From Acidobacteriota bacterium (GTDB taxonomy: Bacteria > Acidobacteriota > Aminicenantia > Aminicenantales > Saccharicenantaceae), in NCBI GenBank assembly GCA_039683095.1, contig JBDKSB010000011.1, positions 1 to 64,000 of the forward strand: a DNA stretch of 64,000 nucleotides, written 5' to 3'. Shown here piece after piece: positions 41,924 through 49,832 of the stretch. Both the position numbers and the translations under genes were made by a program. Below the pieces are notes generated by a model. That model saw nothing but the letters and a program-made list of their open reading frames with translations. It did not search any database and was not told where the DNA came from. The first letter of the stretch is position 1. Every line of letters starts with the position of its first letter.

Positions 41924-44479
41924 TTGACCGACGGCCGGCTCGAACGGTTGCTGCGGGGCTTCGGCGACGTCCGCGGCCGCGAGGCCCGGACGGCCCTGGC
42001 CCTGTCGGCCTACTTCTTCCTGATCACCGCCGCTTTTTACATCATCAAGCCGGTCAAGGAGAGCCTCCTCATCGGCATCCACCCGGCCTGGTGGTCGTAC
42101 GCCGACCTGGCCACGGCCCTGCTGATCGGCTTCGTCGTGGCCCTCAACGCCCGGCTCCTCGACCGCCTGCCGCGGCGGACCTACCTCACGGCCTCGCTCC
42201 TGTTCTTCATCGCCTGCTCGCTCGTCTTCTGGTTCGTCTTCGACGTGATCCGGACGAGCCAGATCCAAACGCCCGTGGCCGACTCCTCGGGGATCCTCTT
42301 CCTCCTCTGGGCCCAGACGGTCATCCTGGGGTCCAAGATCGTCCCAGTCTTCGTCTTCTGCTTCTGGGTCGACGTCTTCATCGCCATGGCCGTGACCCAA
42401 TTCTGGATCGCCGTCAACGACGTCCTCCATCCGCACCAGGCCAAGCGGCTCGTCGGCCTGTTCGTCGCGGGCGGCCTCTTCGGCGGCATCGCCGGCTCGG
42501 CCATCGCCTTCGGGGCGACCTCCCTCAGGGTCGTCCGGGCCGAGGACCTGCTGCTCGTCTGCCCGGTCCTGCTCGTCCTGGCCCTGGCGACGGTGAACCT
42601 CGTCTACGCGGAGCGGCAGAGGGTCGATGCCGGCGCGGGCGACGCCCGTCTCGCGCCCTCGTCCAAGGTCGGCTACCTGAAGAGCTTCCGCACGGTCCTG
42701 CAGAACCGCTATCTCAAGCTCCTGGCGGGGATGCTCGCCTCGGCCATCGTCGCCGGCACCCTGATCAACTATCAGTTCAAGACGGTCGTCAAGACCGCCT
42801 ACCCCGGCGAGCAGGCCCGGACCTCGTACATCGCCGTCTTCTTCCTCGTCATCCTGGCCGTTTCCACGGTCTTTCACCTGCTCACGACCGACCGGTTCCT
42901 CAAGACCTACGGCATCCGCTGGGCCATCTCGCTCGCGCCGCTGGTCCTGCTCCTCGGGTCCTCGGCGGTCTTCGTCATCCCGGCCGCCCTGATGCTGCCG
43001 TGGGCCTCGGTCGTCCGGGGCGCCGACAAGGGCTTCGACAACACTCTCAGCCAGTCCGTCCGCGAGCTCCTCTATATCCCGGTCGCGGCCGACATCAAGT
43101 ACAAGGCCAAGATCTTCATCGACATGTTCGTCAGCAAGTTCGCGACCGGCTTCGGGGCCGCGCTCTTCCTGGCCCTGCGCGCCGTCCGCCATTTCGATTA
43201 TCGCGAGGGCCAGGACCTGGCCATCATCCGCGAGATCGGGGTCCTGACGCTCGCTTTCATCCTGGGCTGGCTTGTCCTGACCAGGCTCGTCTACCGGGAA
43301 TACCCGGCCGTCCTGAAGCCGGCCATCCGGAAGAGGTGGCGCCGGGGCGACGAGGTCCTGGCGGAGCACGTCGACGAGGACCTGACCCTCAAGATCTTCA
43401 ACACCATCCAGAGCCGGGAGCGGAGCACCACCCTCTACCTCATGAACGTCTTCGACCTCGTCCGCCGCAAGGACCTGACACCGGAGCTCAAGTCCATCCT
43501 CGGCTTCAAGCGGGACGAGATCCGGGCCCGGGGCATGGATGCCCTCTTCGACGTCGGCGGCACGGGCTTCTTTCCGGGCCTCGAGGAAGCCATCGAGGAT
43601 CCGGCCTTCCAGCGGGAGATCGACCTGGTTTTCCTCCTGCCGGTCTACCAGGAGATCATGACCCGGCGGCTCGGCGAGATCGCGGCCTCGCCCTTGGATC
43701 TCGACCGGGTCGAGGTGGCCAAGCTCATCGGCCGCATGGTCCCGAACCCGCCCACGCTCGGGGCCCTGGGCCGGCTCCTGCGGGACCCCTCGTCCGAGGT
43801 CGCCCTCTACGCCCTCGAGAGCGCCGCGATACACCGCCATCCCGGCCACGTCCCCCTGATCCTGGCCCTGCTGGCCAATCCCATGCTCCGGGCCGAGGCC
43901 CAGGCGGCGCTGGCCGCCTACGGGCCGGGCCTCGAGGCCCTGGTCGCCCCGACGCTCCGCTCGGCCGACGCGCCCCTCGAGGTCCGCCGGGCCGTCCCCG
44001 AGGTCCTGGCCCGGGTCGGCACCCAGACCGCCGCCGATCTCCTGCTCGGAGAGCTGGCCCGCCGCGAGGAGGCCATGGAACAGGCCCTCGTCGACGCGCT
44101 CTGCAAGATCCGCCGCGGCCGGCCCGAGGTCCGGTTTCCCCGGAAGGCCGTCCGGCCGGAGATCCTGCGCCTCGTCCGGAAGGCCTGCGACATGGTCCTC
44201 GAGCCGCCGCCCGGACGGCCGGCCGAGGCCAAGGCCCTGCTCGAGATCCGGATCAAGATCGTCTTCGACCTCCTGACCCTGGTGCATCCGCCGGAGGACA
44301 TCGTCAAGGCCTACCAGAACATCCTGAGGGGAACGGCCCAGTCGACCGACTACTCGCTCGAGCATCTCGACACGCTCCTCGACCGGGAGCTCAAGGGCCT
44401 CCTCCTGCCGCTTGTCGACGAGGGGCTCTCGCCGGAGCAGCGGGCCCAGCGCGTCCGGAAAGCCCTGAGGTTGAAATGA
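41924..44479 (+). CDS. NTT-type nucleotide carrier fused to HEAT-like repeats
   Basis: Protein of 851 residues. About residues 20-440 form some twelve membrane helices with ATP/ADP-translocase-family features: an opening FFLITAAFYIIKPVKESLL and IKYKAKIFIDMFVSKF near 390, which recurs in the carrier at 48327. From about 470 to the end the protein is soluble and helical with HEAT-like repeats (LGRLLRDPSSEVALYALES and similar). Such proteins occur in free-living bacteria and their transport activity is largely untested. The start is TTG with GAGAGGGG upstream. It lies 28 bases after the STAS gene and 39 bases before the phosphatase gene, so the carrier seems tied to the regulatory switch. Confidence 0.8.
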   Translation: MTDGRLERLLRGFGDVRGREARTALALSAYFFLITAAFYIIKPVKESLLIGIHPAWWSYADLATALLIGFVVALNARLLDRLPRRTYLTASLLFFIACSLVFWFVFDVIRTSQIQTPVADSSGILFLLWAQTVILGSKIVPVFVFCFWVDVFIAMAVTQFWIAVNDVLHPHQAKRLVGLFVAGGLFGGIAGSAIAFGATSLRVVRAEDLLLVCPVLLVLALATVNLVYAERQRVDAGAGDARLAPSSKVGYLKSFRTVLQNRYLKLLAGMLASAIVAGTLINYQFKTVVKTAYPGEQARTSYIAVFFLVILAVSTVFHLLTTDRFLKTYGIRWAISLAPLVLLLGSSAVFVIPAALMLPWASVVRGADKGFDNTLSQSVRELLYIPVAADIKYKAKIFIDMFVSKFATGFGAALFLALRAVRHFDYREGQDLAIIREIGVLTLAFILGWLVLTRLVYREYPAVLKPAIRKRWRRGDEVLAEHVDEDLTLKIFNTIQSRERSTTLYLMNVFDLVRRKDLTPELKSILGFKRDEIRARGMDALFDVGGTGFFPGLEEAIEDPAFQREIDLVFLLPVYQEIMTRRLGEIAASPLDLDRVEVAKLIGRMVPNPPTLGALGRLLRDPSSEVALYALESAAIHRHPGHVPLILALLANPMLRAEAQAALAAYGPGLEALVAPTLRSADAPLEVRRAVPEVLARVGTQTAADLLLGELARREEAMEQALVDALCKIRRGRPEVRFPRKAVRPEILRLVRKACDMVLEPPPGRPAEAKALLEIRIKIVFDLLTLVHPPEDIVKAYQNILRGTAQSTDYSLEHLDTLLDRELKGLLLPLVDEGLSPEQRAQRVRKALRLK

Positions 44480-44518
44480 CCGGCCGCGTCATCTAGAATG
44501 GCCCCGGAGAGCGCGCTC

Positions 44519-46198
44519 ATGGCCACGTTGTACATCTACCCGAAATCGGGGGAGCCCTCGACCTACCCACTGGCCGGGAGCCGGGTCACGGTCGGCCGGT
44601 CGTCGGCCAACGACATCGTCCTGTCCGACCAGTTCAGCTCGGGCATCCACGCCGTCATCGCCCCGACCGAGCGGGGCTACGCCCTGATCGACCAGGGCAG
44701 CAAGAACGGCACCTTCGTCAACGGCCGCCGGGTCACCGGCGAGATCGACCTGGCCCGGGGCGACGAGATCCTGATCGGCTCGACCCGCTTCTACTTCGAC
44801 AAGGACTTCCAGCCGCCCGTCGAGACCGTCGAAGGGACGACCTTCACCCACAGCTCGAACACGATCATCCAGGTCAGCGACATCCTCAAGAAGCCGCCCG
44901 GCACCGGCGTCGTGATGAAGACCCCCGGTGGCGGGCTGGACCTCGAGCGCCTGCAGAAGGACCAGAAGACGAGCTCGATCCTGAGCGCCGTCAGCCAGGC
45001 CCTGATCTACCACATGCCGCTGGAGAAGCTCCTCGGCCACGTCATGGACGTCCTCATCCAGCACCTGCCGATGGACCGCGGCGTCATGATGCTCAAGAAC
45101 GAGGAGACCCAGGCCCTCGAGCCCAAGGTCGTCCGCATCCAGAACGGGGCCCTGCGGAACCAGAGCATCTTCGTCAGCCAGACCATCGTCCGGACGGCCC
45201 TGGAGCGCAACTCGGCCATCCTCGTCTCCGACATCCAGGCCGACGAAGGCCTGCGCGAGCAGTTCAGCGTCATCCAGGCCCAGATCCACTCGGCCATGTG
45301 CGTGCCCCTGTGGAACAACCAGGACATCATCGGCCTGATCTACTGCGACCGGGCCTCGCTCCTCGAGCAGTTCAGCGAGGACGACCTGCGGCTCCTGACT
45401 CTACTGGGCAACCTGGCCGCGGTCAAGATCGAGAACGCCCGCCTCTACGAGCTGTCGCTGAAGAAGGCCCAGCTCGACCGGGAGCTGGCCCTGGCCGTCC
45501 AGATCCAGAAGAACTTCCTGCCCCAGGCCGATCCGGACTTCGCGCCCTACGAGATCAACGGCAGCGCCCGGGCCTGCCGCCACGTCGGGGGAGACTACTT
45601 CGATTACATCGCCGTCGACAAGGACCGCCTGGCCGTGGTCATCGCCGACGTCTCGGGCGTCGGCGTCAGCGCCTCCCTGCTCATGGCCTCGCTTCGCGGC
45701 GGGTTGCACGAGCGGTTCCCCGGGGCCATCAACGTCAGCGAGCTGGCGTCCCGGCTCAACGACTTCGTTTACGCCAGCTCGGACAGCCACGTGTTCATCT
45801 CGTTCTTCCTGGCCATCATCGACCGGTCCCGGGACGAGGTCCGCTACGTCAACGCCGGCCACAACCCGCCGCTCGTCGTCGGCCGCAAGGGCCCGGCCCG
45901 GGCCCTCGGAACGACCGGCCTCTGCCTGGGGATGTTCCCCGACCAAGCCTACGGCGAAGAGACCGTCAGGCTCGCTCCCGGCGACGTCCTCTGCCTCTAT
46001 ACGGACGGCATCGTCGAGAGCCGCCAAACGGACGGCGAGGAATACGGCGAGGAGCGCCTGACGGAAAAGGTCCGGGAGCTCCGGGCCAGGCCGGCCCGGG
46101 AGATCCTCGACCGGGTCTTCGAGGACGTCTTCGCCTTCGGCGGCTCGACCGAGGCGTGCGACGACATGACCCTGGTCGTCGTCAAGCGGAATCCATGA
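44519..46198 (+). CDS. FHA-GAF-PP2C (RsbU/SpoIIE-type) phosphatase
   Basis: Protein of 559 residues with three domains. An FHA domain (about 1-95) has GRSS at 26, SSGIHA and NGTFVNG, a phospho-threonine reader. A GAF sensor domain follows (about 145-320). The C-terminal PPM/SpoIIE phosphatase (about 340-559) has metal-binding aspartates in GGDYFDY, ADVSGVG, TDGIVESR and DDMTLVVV. It most likely dephosphorylates the STAS protein at 41536. The FHA domain would let a Ser/Thr kinase, such as the one at 4966, feed into the switch (inference). An in-frame ATG at 44498 lacks a ribosome binding site; 44519 has CGGAG upstream. The stop overlaps the next gene. Confidence 0.9.
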   Translation: MATLYIYPKSGEPSTYPLAGSRVTVGRSSANDIVLSDQFSSGIHAVIAPTERGYALIDQGSKNGTFVNGRRVTGEIDLARGDEILIGSTRFYFDKDFQPPVETVEGTTFTHSSNTIIQVSDILKKPPGTGVVMKTPGGGLDLERLQKDQKTSSILSAVSQALIYHMPLEKLLGHVMDVLIQHLPMDRGVMMLKNEETQALEPKVVRIQNGALRNQSIFVSQTIVRTALERNSAILVSDIQADEGLREQFSVIQAQIHSAMCVPLWNNQDIIGLIYCDRASLLEQFSEDDLRLLTLLGNLAAVKIENARLYELSLKKAQLDRELALAVQIQKNFLPQADPDFAPYEINGSARACRHVGGDYFDYIAVDKDRLAVVIADVSGVGVSASLLMASLRGGLHERFPGAINVSELASRLNDFVYASSDSHVFISFFLAIIDRSRDEVRYVNAGHNPPLVVGRKGPARALGTTGLCLGMFPDQAYGEETVRLAPGDVLCLYTDGIVESRQTDGEEYGEERLTEKVRELRARPAREILDRVFEDVFAFGGSTEACDDMTLVVVKRNP

Positions 46199-46641
46199 GG
46201 GACGGGGCGGGAGGGAGCGCCGTGGCCGAACAGGACCCCAAGGAGCTCCGCGTCCAGGCCGACCTCAAGGAGATCGATCGCGTCCGGGCCTTCCTCCGGG
46301 AGGCCATCGCCGGCCTGCCCCTCGACGACGAAGCCCGGCTCAAGGTCGAGCTGGCCCTGCACGAGATCTGCGTCAACATCGCCCGCTACGCCTATCCCCG
46401 GGGCCGGCCCGGCGAGATGGCCGTCCGCATCTGGCGGGAGGGGGATTCGCTCTTCATCGAGGTCCGGGACCGCGGCATCCCCTTCAATCCCGTCCGGAAG
46501 AAGAACCCTGACCTGATGGTCAAGCTGCGGCGCGGAGTGCCCGGCGGCCTGGGCGTCTACTTCTTCAAGACGCTCATGGACGGCCTGTCCTACCGGCGGG
46601 CGGGCGGCCAGAACATCCTGACCGTGCGCAAGGCCATCTGA
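46195..46641 (+). CDS. RsbW-type anti-sigma factor / Ser kinase (GHKL fold)
   Basis: Protein of 148 residues. N box ELALHEICVNIA (E57, N61), G1 box VRDRGIPFNP and G2 box PGGLGVYF give a complete GHKL ATP site of the SpoIIAB/RsbW family. It should phosphorylate the STAS protein and, when free, bind a sigma factor or another target. The ATG overlaps the phosphatase stop as ATGA; a GTG at 46222 with GGGAGGG upstream is an alternative that would remove nine residues. Its stop abuts the end of the opposite-strand operon. Confidence 0.88.
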   Translation: MRDGAGGSAVAEQDPKELRVQADLKEIDRVRAFLREAIAGLPLDDEARLKVELALHEICVNIARYAYPRGRPGEMAVRIWREGDSLFIEVRDRGIPFNPVRKKNPDLMVKLRRGVPGGLGVYFFKTLMDGLSYRRAGGQNILTVRKAI

Positions 46642-47496
46642 TCAATAGAGGACCTTGTCCTTCCCGTTGACCTCGATCAGCCGGTCGATCTCCGCCAGGA
46701 CGAGGTCCCGCCGGACGATGACGGCGCGGACCTCCTCGTCGGTCAGATAGTCGCCGACGGCCGCCCGGATGGCGGCGGCGTCGAGGGCCCTGACCTTGGC
46801 CACCACGTCCCGGGGCAGCTCGCTCATGAGCCTCGGCCCCTCCGGCGACTTGGCCGAATAGATGAGGCTCCTGACGAAGCGGCCCGAGGTCCGGAACGAG
46901 CGCGAGTGGTCGATCAGGACCATCCGCCAGTCGCTGGTGATCAGGATCTGGTTCATGTGGCGGTCCTCGTTGGCGATGAGGTTGTCGAGGAGTCGCTGGA
47001 GGTAGGTCGCCCGGTTCCAGCCCAGGACCTTCCGCGGCGGGATCTTGAGGCCCTTGTCCTCCTTGTCCCGCACCGAGATGCAGTCGTCGACCCAGTACTG
47101 GCAGGAGCCCCGGTCATCGCGGAAGCGGCGCTCGACCGTGGGCGGCACGAGTCCCAGGCCGAGGAGCTTGTCCAGGCGGTAGGCGGCGATCTCGTACTGC
47201 CAGCCCTCCCAGTAGCCGCCCATGCGGCCCTCGGCATTCTTCCACAGCCCGCGGTGCTTGACGCCGTCGAGCTCGAGCATCAGGACCCAGGGCGAGGTCA
47301 CGGCTTCGGACCCCGTCATCTGCCGGCTCTCGCTCTCGATGACCGCGGCCCCGGACAGGAAGGCCTCCCAGCGGCCGCGCTGGGCCAGCTCCTCGGCCGG
47401 GAATTGCCGGGCCGCGGCCGGGTCCTCGCACCCGGCCGGCAGGGCCGCGGCCAGCGCCGCGACCAGGGCCAGGACGGCGGCGGCCCGCGGGCTCAA
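46642..47496 (-). CDS. Lipoprotein with atypical (PI3K/Fam20/HipA-like) kinase domain, paralogue 1
   Basis: Protein of 284 residues. The signal ends in a lipobox LPAGC (C23), so it is probably a lipoprotein. The rest shows an atypical kinase pattern: K86 in GLWKN, E102 in the WQYEIAAYRLDKLLGL helix followed by VPP, a catalytic loop NEDRHMNQ (176-183) and a metal-site aspartate D196 in LIDHS. These match the D-R-H and D-x-G-like motifs of PI3K/HipA/Fam20 relatives. However, the asparagine normally six places after the loop Asp is Gln here, with Asn one place earlier. It begins at TTG, overlapping the stop of its paralogue by three bases. The C-terminal tail R-D-L-V-L-A-E-I-D...V-L-Y is shared with both other paralogues. 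Kinase activity and target are unproven. Confidence 0.6.
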   Translation of the reverse strand: MSPRAAAVLALVAALAAALPAGCEDPAAARQFPAEELAQRGRWEAFLSGAAVIESESRQMTGSEAVTSPWVLMLELDGVKHRGLWKNAEGRMGGYWEGWQYEIAAYRLDKLLGLGLVPPTVERRFRDDRGSCQYWVDDCISVRDKEDKGLKIPPRKVLGWNRATYLQRLLDNLIANEDRHMNQILITSDWRMVLIDHSRSFRTSGRFVRSLIYSAKSPEGPRLMSELPRDVVAKVRALDAAAIRAAVGDYLTDEEVRAVIVRRDLVLAEIDRLIEVNGKDKVLY

Positions 47497-48326
47497 TAGA
47501 GCACTCCCTGACCCTGCTCCCGGACCATCAGGTCGATCTCCCGGAGCAGCAGGTCCCGGCGGGCCAGGATGCCCCGGACCTCCTTGTCCGTCAGTGTCTT
47601 TCCGGCGGCGGCGCGGACGTTGTCGAAGGTCAGGGCCTTGATCCGGTCGACGAACGAGCGGGGCAGCTTGCGGAAGAGGAAAGGCGCTCCCGATTCGCCC
47701 GTCTTGATGCCGTTGCGGCCGAACATCAGCCTCTCGTCGAATTCGCCGCCGCTGCGGAAGGCCCGGGAGTGGTCGAAGAGGATGACCCGCCAGTCCTTGG
47801 TGTATAGGATGTTCTGCTGGGTCCGGTCCTCGTTGGCGATCAGGCTGTCCCAGGCCCGGGCCAGGTACTTCATCTTCTCCGTGTGGTCCTGGGCCTCGTC
47901 GGGGATGCGGATGCCCTGTTCGACGATCGTGAGCAGGCTGTACTTGTTCTCGACCCAGAGGACCAGGGCGCCGGCCTGGCCCTTGAAGCGGCGCTCGACG
48001 GCCGGCGGGACCATGTTCAGCCCCAGGAGCTTGTCCAGGCGGTAGGCGGCGATCTCGTACTGCCAGCCCTCCAGGAAGCCGTTCAGGTAGCCGCGGGGAT
48101 TTTTCCAGGCGGCCTTGCGCTCGAGGCCGTCCTTTTCGAGATAGAGGCGCCAGGGATTGGTCACGCCCTCGCCGATCTGCTCGAACTTGACGATGCGGGC
48201 CGTCCGGAGGAACTCCTCCAGGGCCGGGCGCTGGGCGATCTCCTCGGCCAGGAACTGGGCCCGGGCGGCCGCCGGTCCGGCCGCCGCCGCCAAGGCCAGG
48301 GACAGGAGGACGACGGATCGTTTCAT
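47493..48326 (-). CDS. Exported protein with atypical (PI3K/Fam20/HipA-like) kinase domain, paralogue 2
   Basis: Protein of 277 residues with a cleavable signal peptide (about 1-23, ending AARAQ). Kinase-like motifs are K75 in AAWKN, E91 in WQYEIAAYRLDKLLGL, VPP, catalytic loop NEDRTQQN (165-172; Asp and Asn correctly spaced, His replaced by Thr) and D185 in LFDHSRAF. The end reads R-R-D-L-L-L-R-E-I-D...V-L-Y. GGAGG precedes the ATG, which directly follows the stop of the nucleotide carrier gene. Being exported, it would need ATP or another nucleotide outside the cytoplasm. I identify the fold from motifs only. Confidence 0.65.
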   Translation of the reverse strand: MKRSVVLLSLALAAAAGPAAARAQFLAEEIAQRPALEEFLRTARIVKFEQIGEGVTNPWRLYLEKDGLERKAAWKNPRGYLNGFLEGWQYEIAAYRLDKLLGLNMVPPAVERRFKGQAGALVLWVENKYSLLTIVEQGIRIPDEAQDHTEKMKYLARAWDSLIANEDRTQQNILYTKDWRVILFDHSRAFRSGGEFDERLMFGRNGIKTGESGAPFLFRKLPRSFVDRIKALTFDNVRAAAGKTLTDKEVRGILARRDLLLREIDLMVREQGQGVLY

Positions 48327-49823
48327 TCAGACCTCCCCGGCGGCCGCGTCCAGGGCCGCCTTCCGCTTTTTGTAGGCGGGAATGATCCTGAGGCAGATGC
48401 CCAGGAGCGCGATGACGACGACGACGTTGAGGAGGGCGAAGCGCTCGATCGGCAGGCCCATGAGCCGGGTGCCGGCCAGGACGGCCAGGGCCGAGAGCGT
48501 GTCCCCGCCGCGGACGAAGAAGGTGTCGATGGCCGCCTTGGCCTTGTACTTCTCCTCGCGCTTCGTGACCAGGAAAAGGGCCGCCTTGGTCGTGTTCTGA
48601 AGGGAGTAGTCCGTGCCGTTCTCCAGGGCCTTGACCCAGCGGACGAGGACCAGGACGGCGCCGAAGGAGATCAGGGCGTAGCCGCCCAGGGCGATCAGGG
48701 GCAGGAAGAGGAGGGCCCCGCTGACCCCGATCCATTTGAAAACGCGCGAGACGACGAAGAGCTGGATGATCAGGGCGATCAGGTTGGTCAGCAGCTGGTA
48801 GTCCATGAAAGCGTCGTGGATGGCCTTCTCCCCGGTCCGGGCCGGCAGGTCCTGGACCGCGGCCCGCGGGCCCTCCGTCGCCGCCGCCTCCGCCGGAGCC
48901 GGCGCCGGGGCCGCGGCGGCGATCGACCGGTCGACGGTGACCTTGGTGATGATGAACTCTCCGGTCGCGTTGACGAAGTTGTAGAGCCCGATCATCAGGG
49001 CGATGAGCAGGAGATAGCGGCTCCGGAAGACGAGCCGGAAGCCGCCGCCGGCCTTCAGCGGCTGCTCCTGGAGCCTGGCCCGCGCCTCGGCTCCGGCCTG
49101 GCCGCTCTCCCGGGCCTCGCGGGCGGTCCGGACCTCGCGGCGGTGGATCGAACGGGCCAGGAGGATGCAGGCGAAGAGGATGCCCCCGGCGAGGAGCATG
49201 AGCTTGAATTCCCAGTGGCTGCCCAGGAGGTCCCGCAGCTTCTTCATGAACGGCAGGGTGGCGACGAGGCCGCCCGAGGTCGCGCCCAGGGCCACGAGGG
49301 GAAAGGTCCGTTTGCCGACCTCGTCGGAATAGAGGTCGTTGGCGAAGCCCCAGAACTGGGCGATGACGAAGTAGTTGAAGATGCCGATCCAGATGAAGAA
49401 CAGGATGCCCATGGGCTTGTCGGCCAGGCCCCCGAGGTCCAGAAAATAGAAGATAACCAGGTTGGAGATGAAGAATGACGTCGTCCAGGTGATCAGGACG
49501 TGGCGGGGGACCCTGGAAGACAGGCGGCTGAAGGCCTTGACGACGAAGACGAAGAGGACGGCCTGGGCCCCGCTCAGGCAGCTCTTGACGACGGCCGAGT
49601 CCTTGTCGACGAGGAGGAGGGCCTCGCGCAGCGGCTTGAGGATGTAATAGGCGAGGAGCAGGAGGAAGACGTTCAGGGCCAGGAGCAGCGCCTTGGCCGC
49701 TTCGCCGGGCCGGATGTCGGCGAAGATCCGCAGGAACCGGTAGCCCAGGCTGTAGCGCGGCGCCGCCTCTGAAGCGGCGGCCGGGGCGGCCGTCTGCGGG
49801 GGATCGGGCAGCGGGGTTCCCAT
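48327..49823 (-). CDS. NTT-type nucleotide carrier (ATP/ADP translocase family, MFS fold)
   Basis: Protein of 498 residues with about twelve membrane helices. Family words include AYYILKPLREALLL (about 57-70) and YKAKAAIDTFFVRGGD (near 420), the latter shared with the carrier at 41924. The known members exchange ATP for ADP or import nucleotides in plastids and intracellular bacteria; homologues in free-living bacteria are poorly studied. A low-complexity Ala/Pro/Glu loop lies near 300. It sits nine bases after the phosphatase-kinase gene and directly before kinase-like paralogue 2, so it is co-transcribed with exported kinase-like proteins. No good ribosome binding site precedes the ATG. Confidence 0.8.
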   Translation of the reverse strand: MGTPLPDPPQTAAPAAASEAAPRYSLGYRFLRIFADIRPGEAAKALLLALNVFLLLLAYYILKPLREALLLVDKDSAVVKSCLSGAQAVLFVFVVKAFSRLSSRVPRHVLITWTTSFFISNLVIFYFLDLGGLADKPMGILFFIWIGIFNYFVIAQFWGFANDLYSDEVGKRTFPLVALGATSGGLVATLPFMKKLRDLLGSHWEFKLMLLAGGILFACILLARSIHRREVRTAREARESGQAGAEARARLQEQPLKAGGGFRLVFRSRYLLLIALMIGLYNFVNATGEFIITKVTVDRSIAAAAPAPAPAEAAATEGPRAAVQDLPARTGEKAIHDAFMDYQLLTNLIALIIQLFVVSRVFKWIGVSGALLFLPLIALGGYALISFGAVLVLVRWVKALENGTDYSLQNTTKAALFLVTKREEKYKAKAAIDTFFVRGGDTLSALAVLAGTRLMGLPIERFALLNVVVVIALLGICLRIIPAYKKRKAALDAAAGEV

Positions 49824-49832
49824 GTGGCGCGG

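Noticed and set aside
47497-48735. Extension of the lipoprotein kinase-like gene to a 697-residue frame
   Set aside because: The added part is a shadow of the neighbouring kinase-like gene and has no signal peptide; the TTG at 47496 gives a lipobox and a coupled start.
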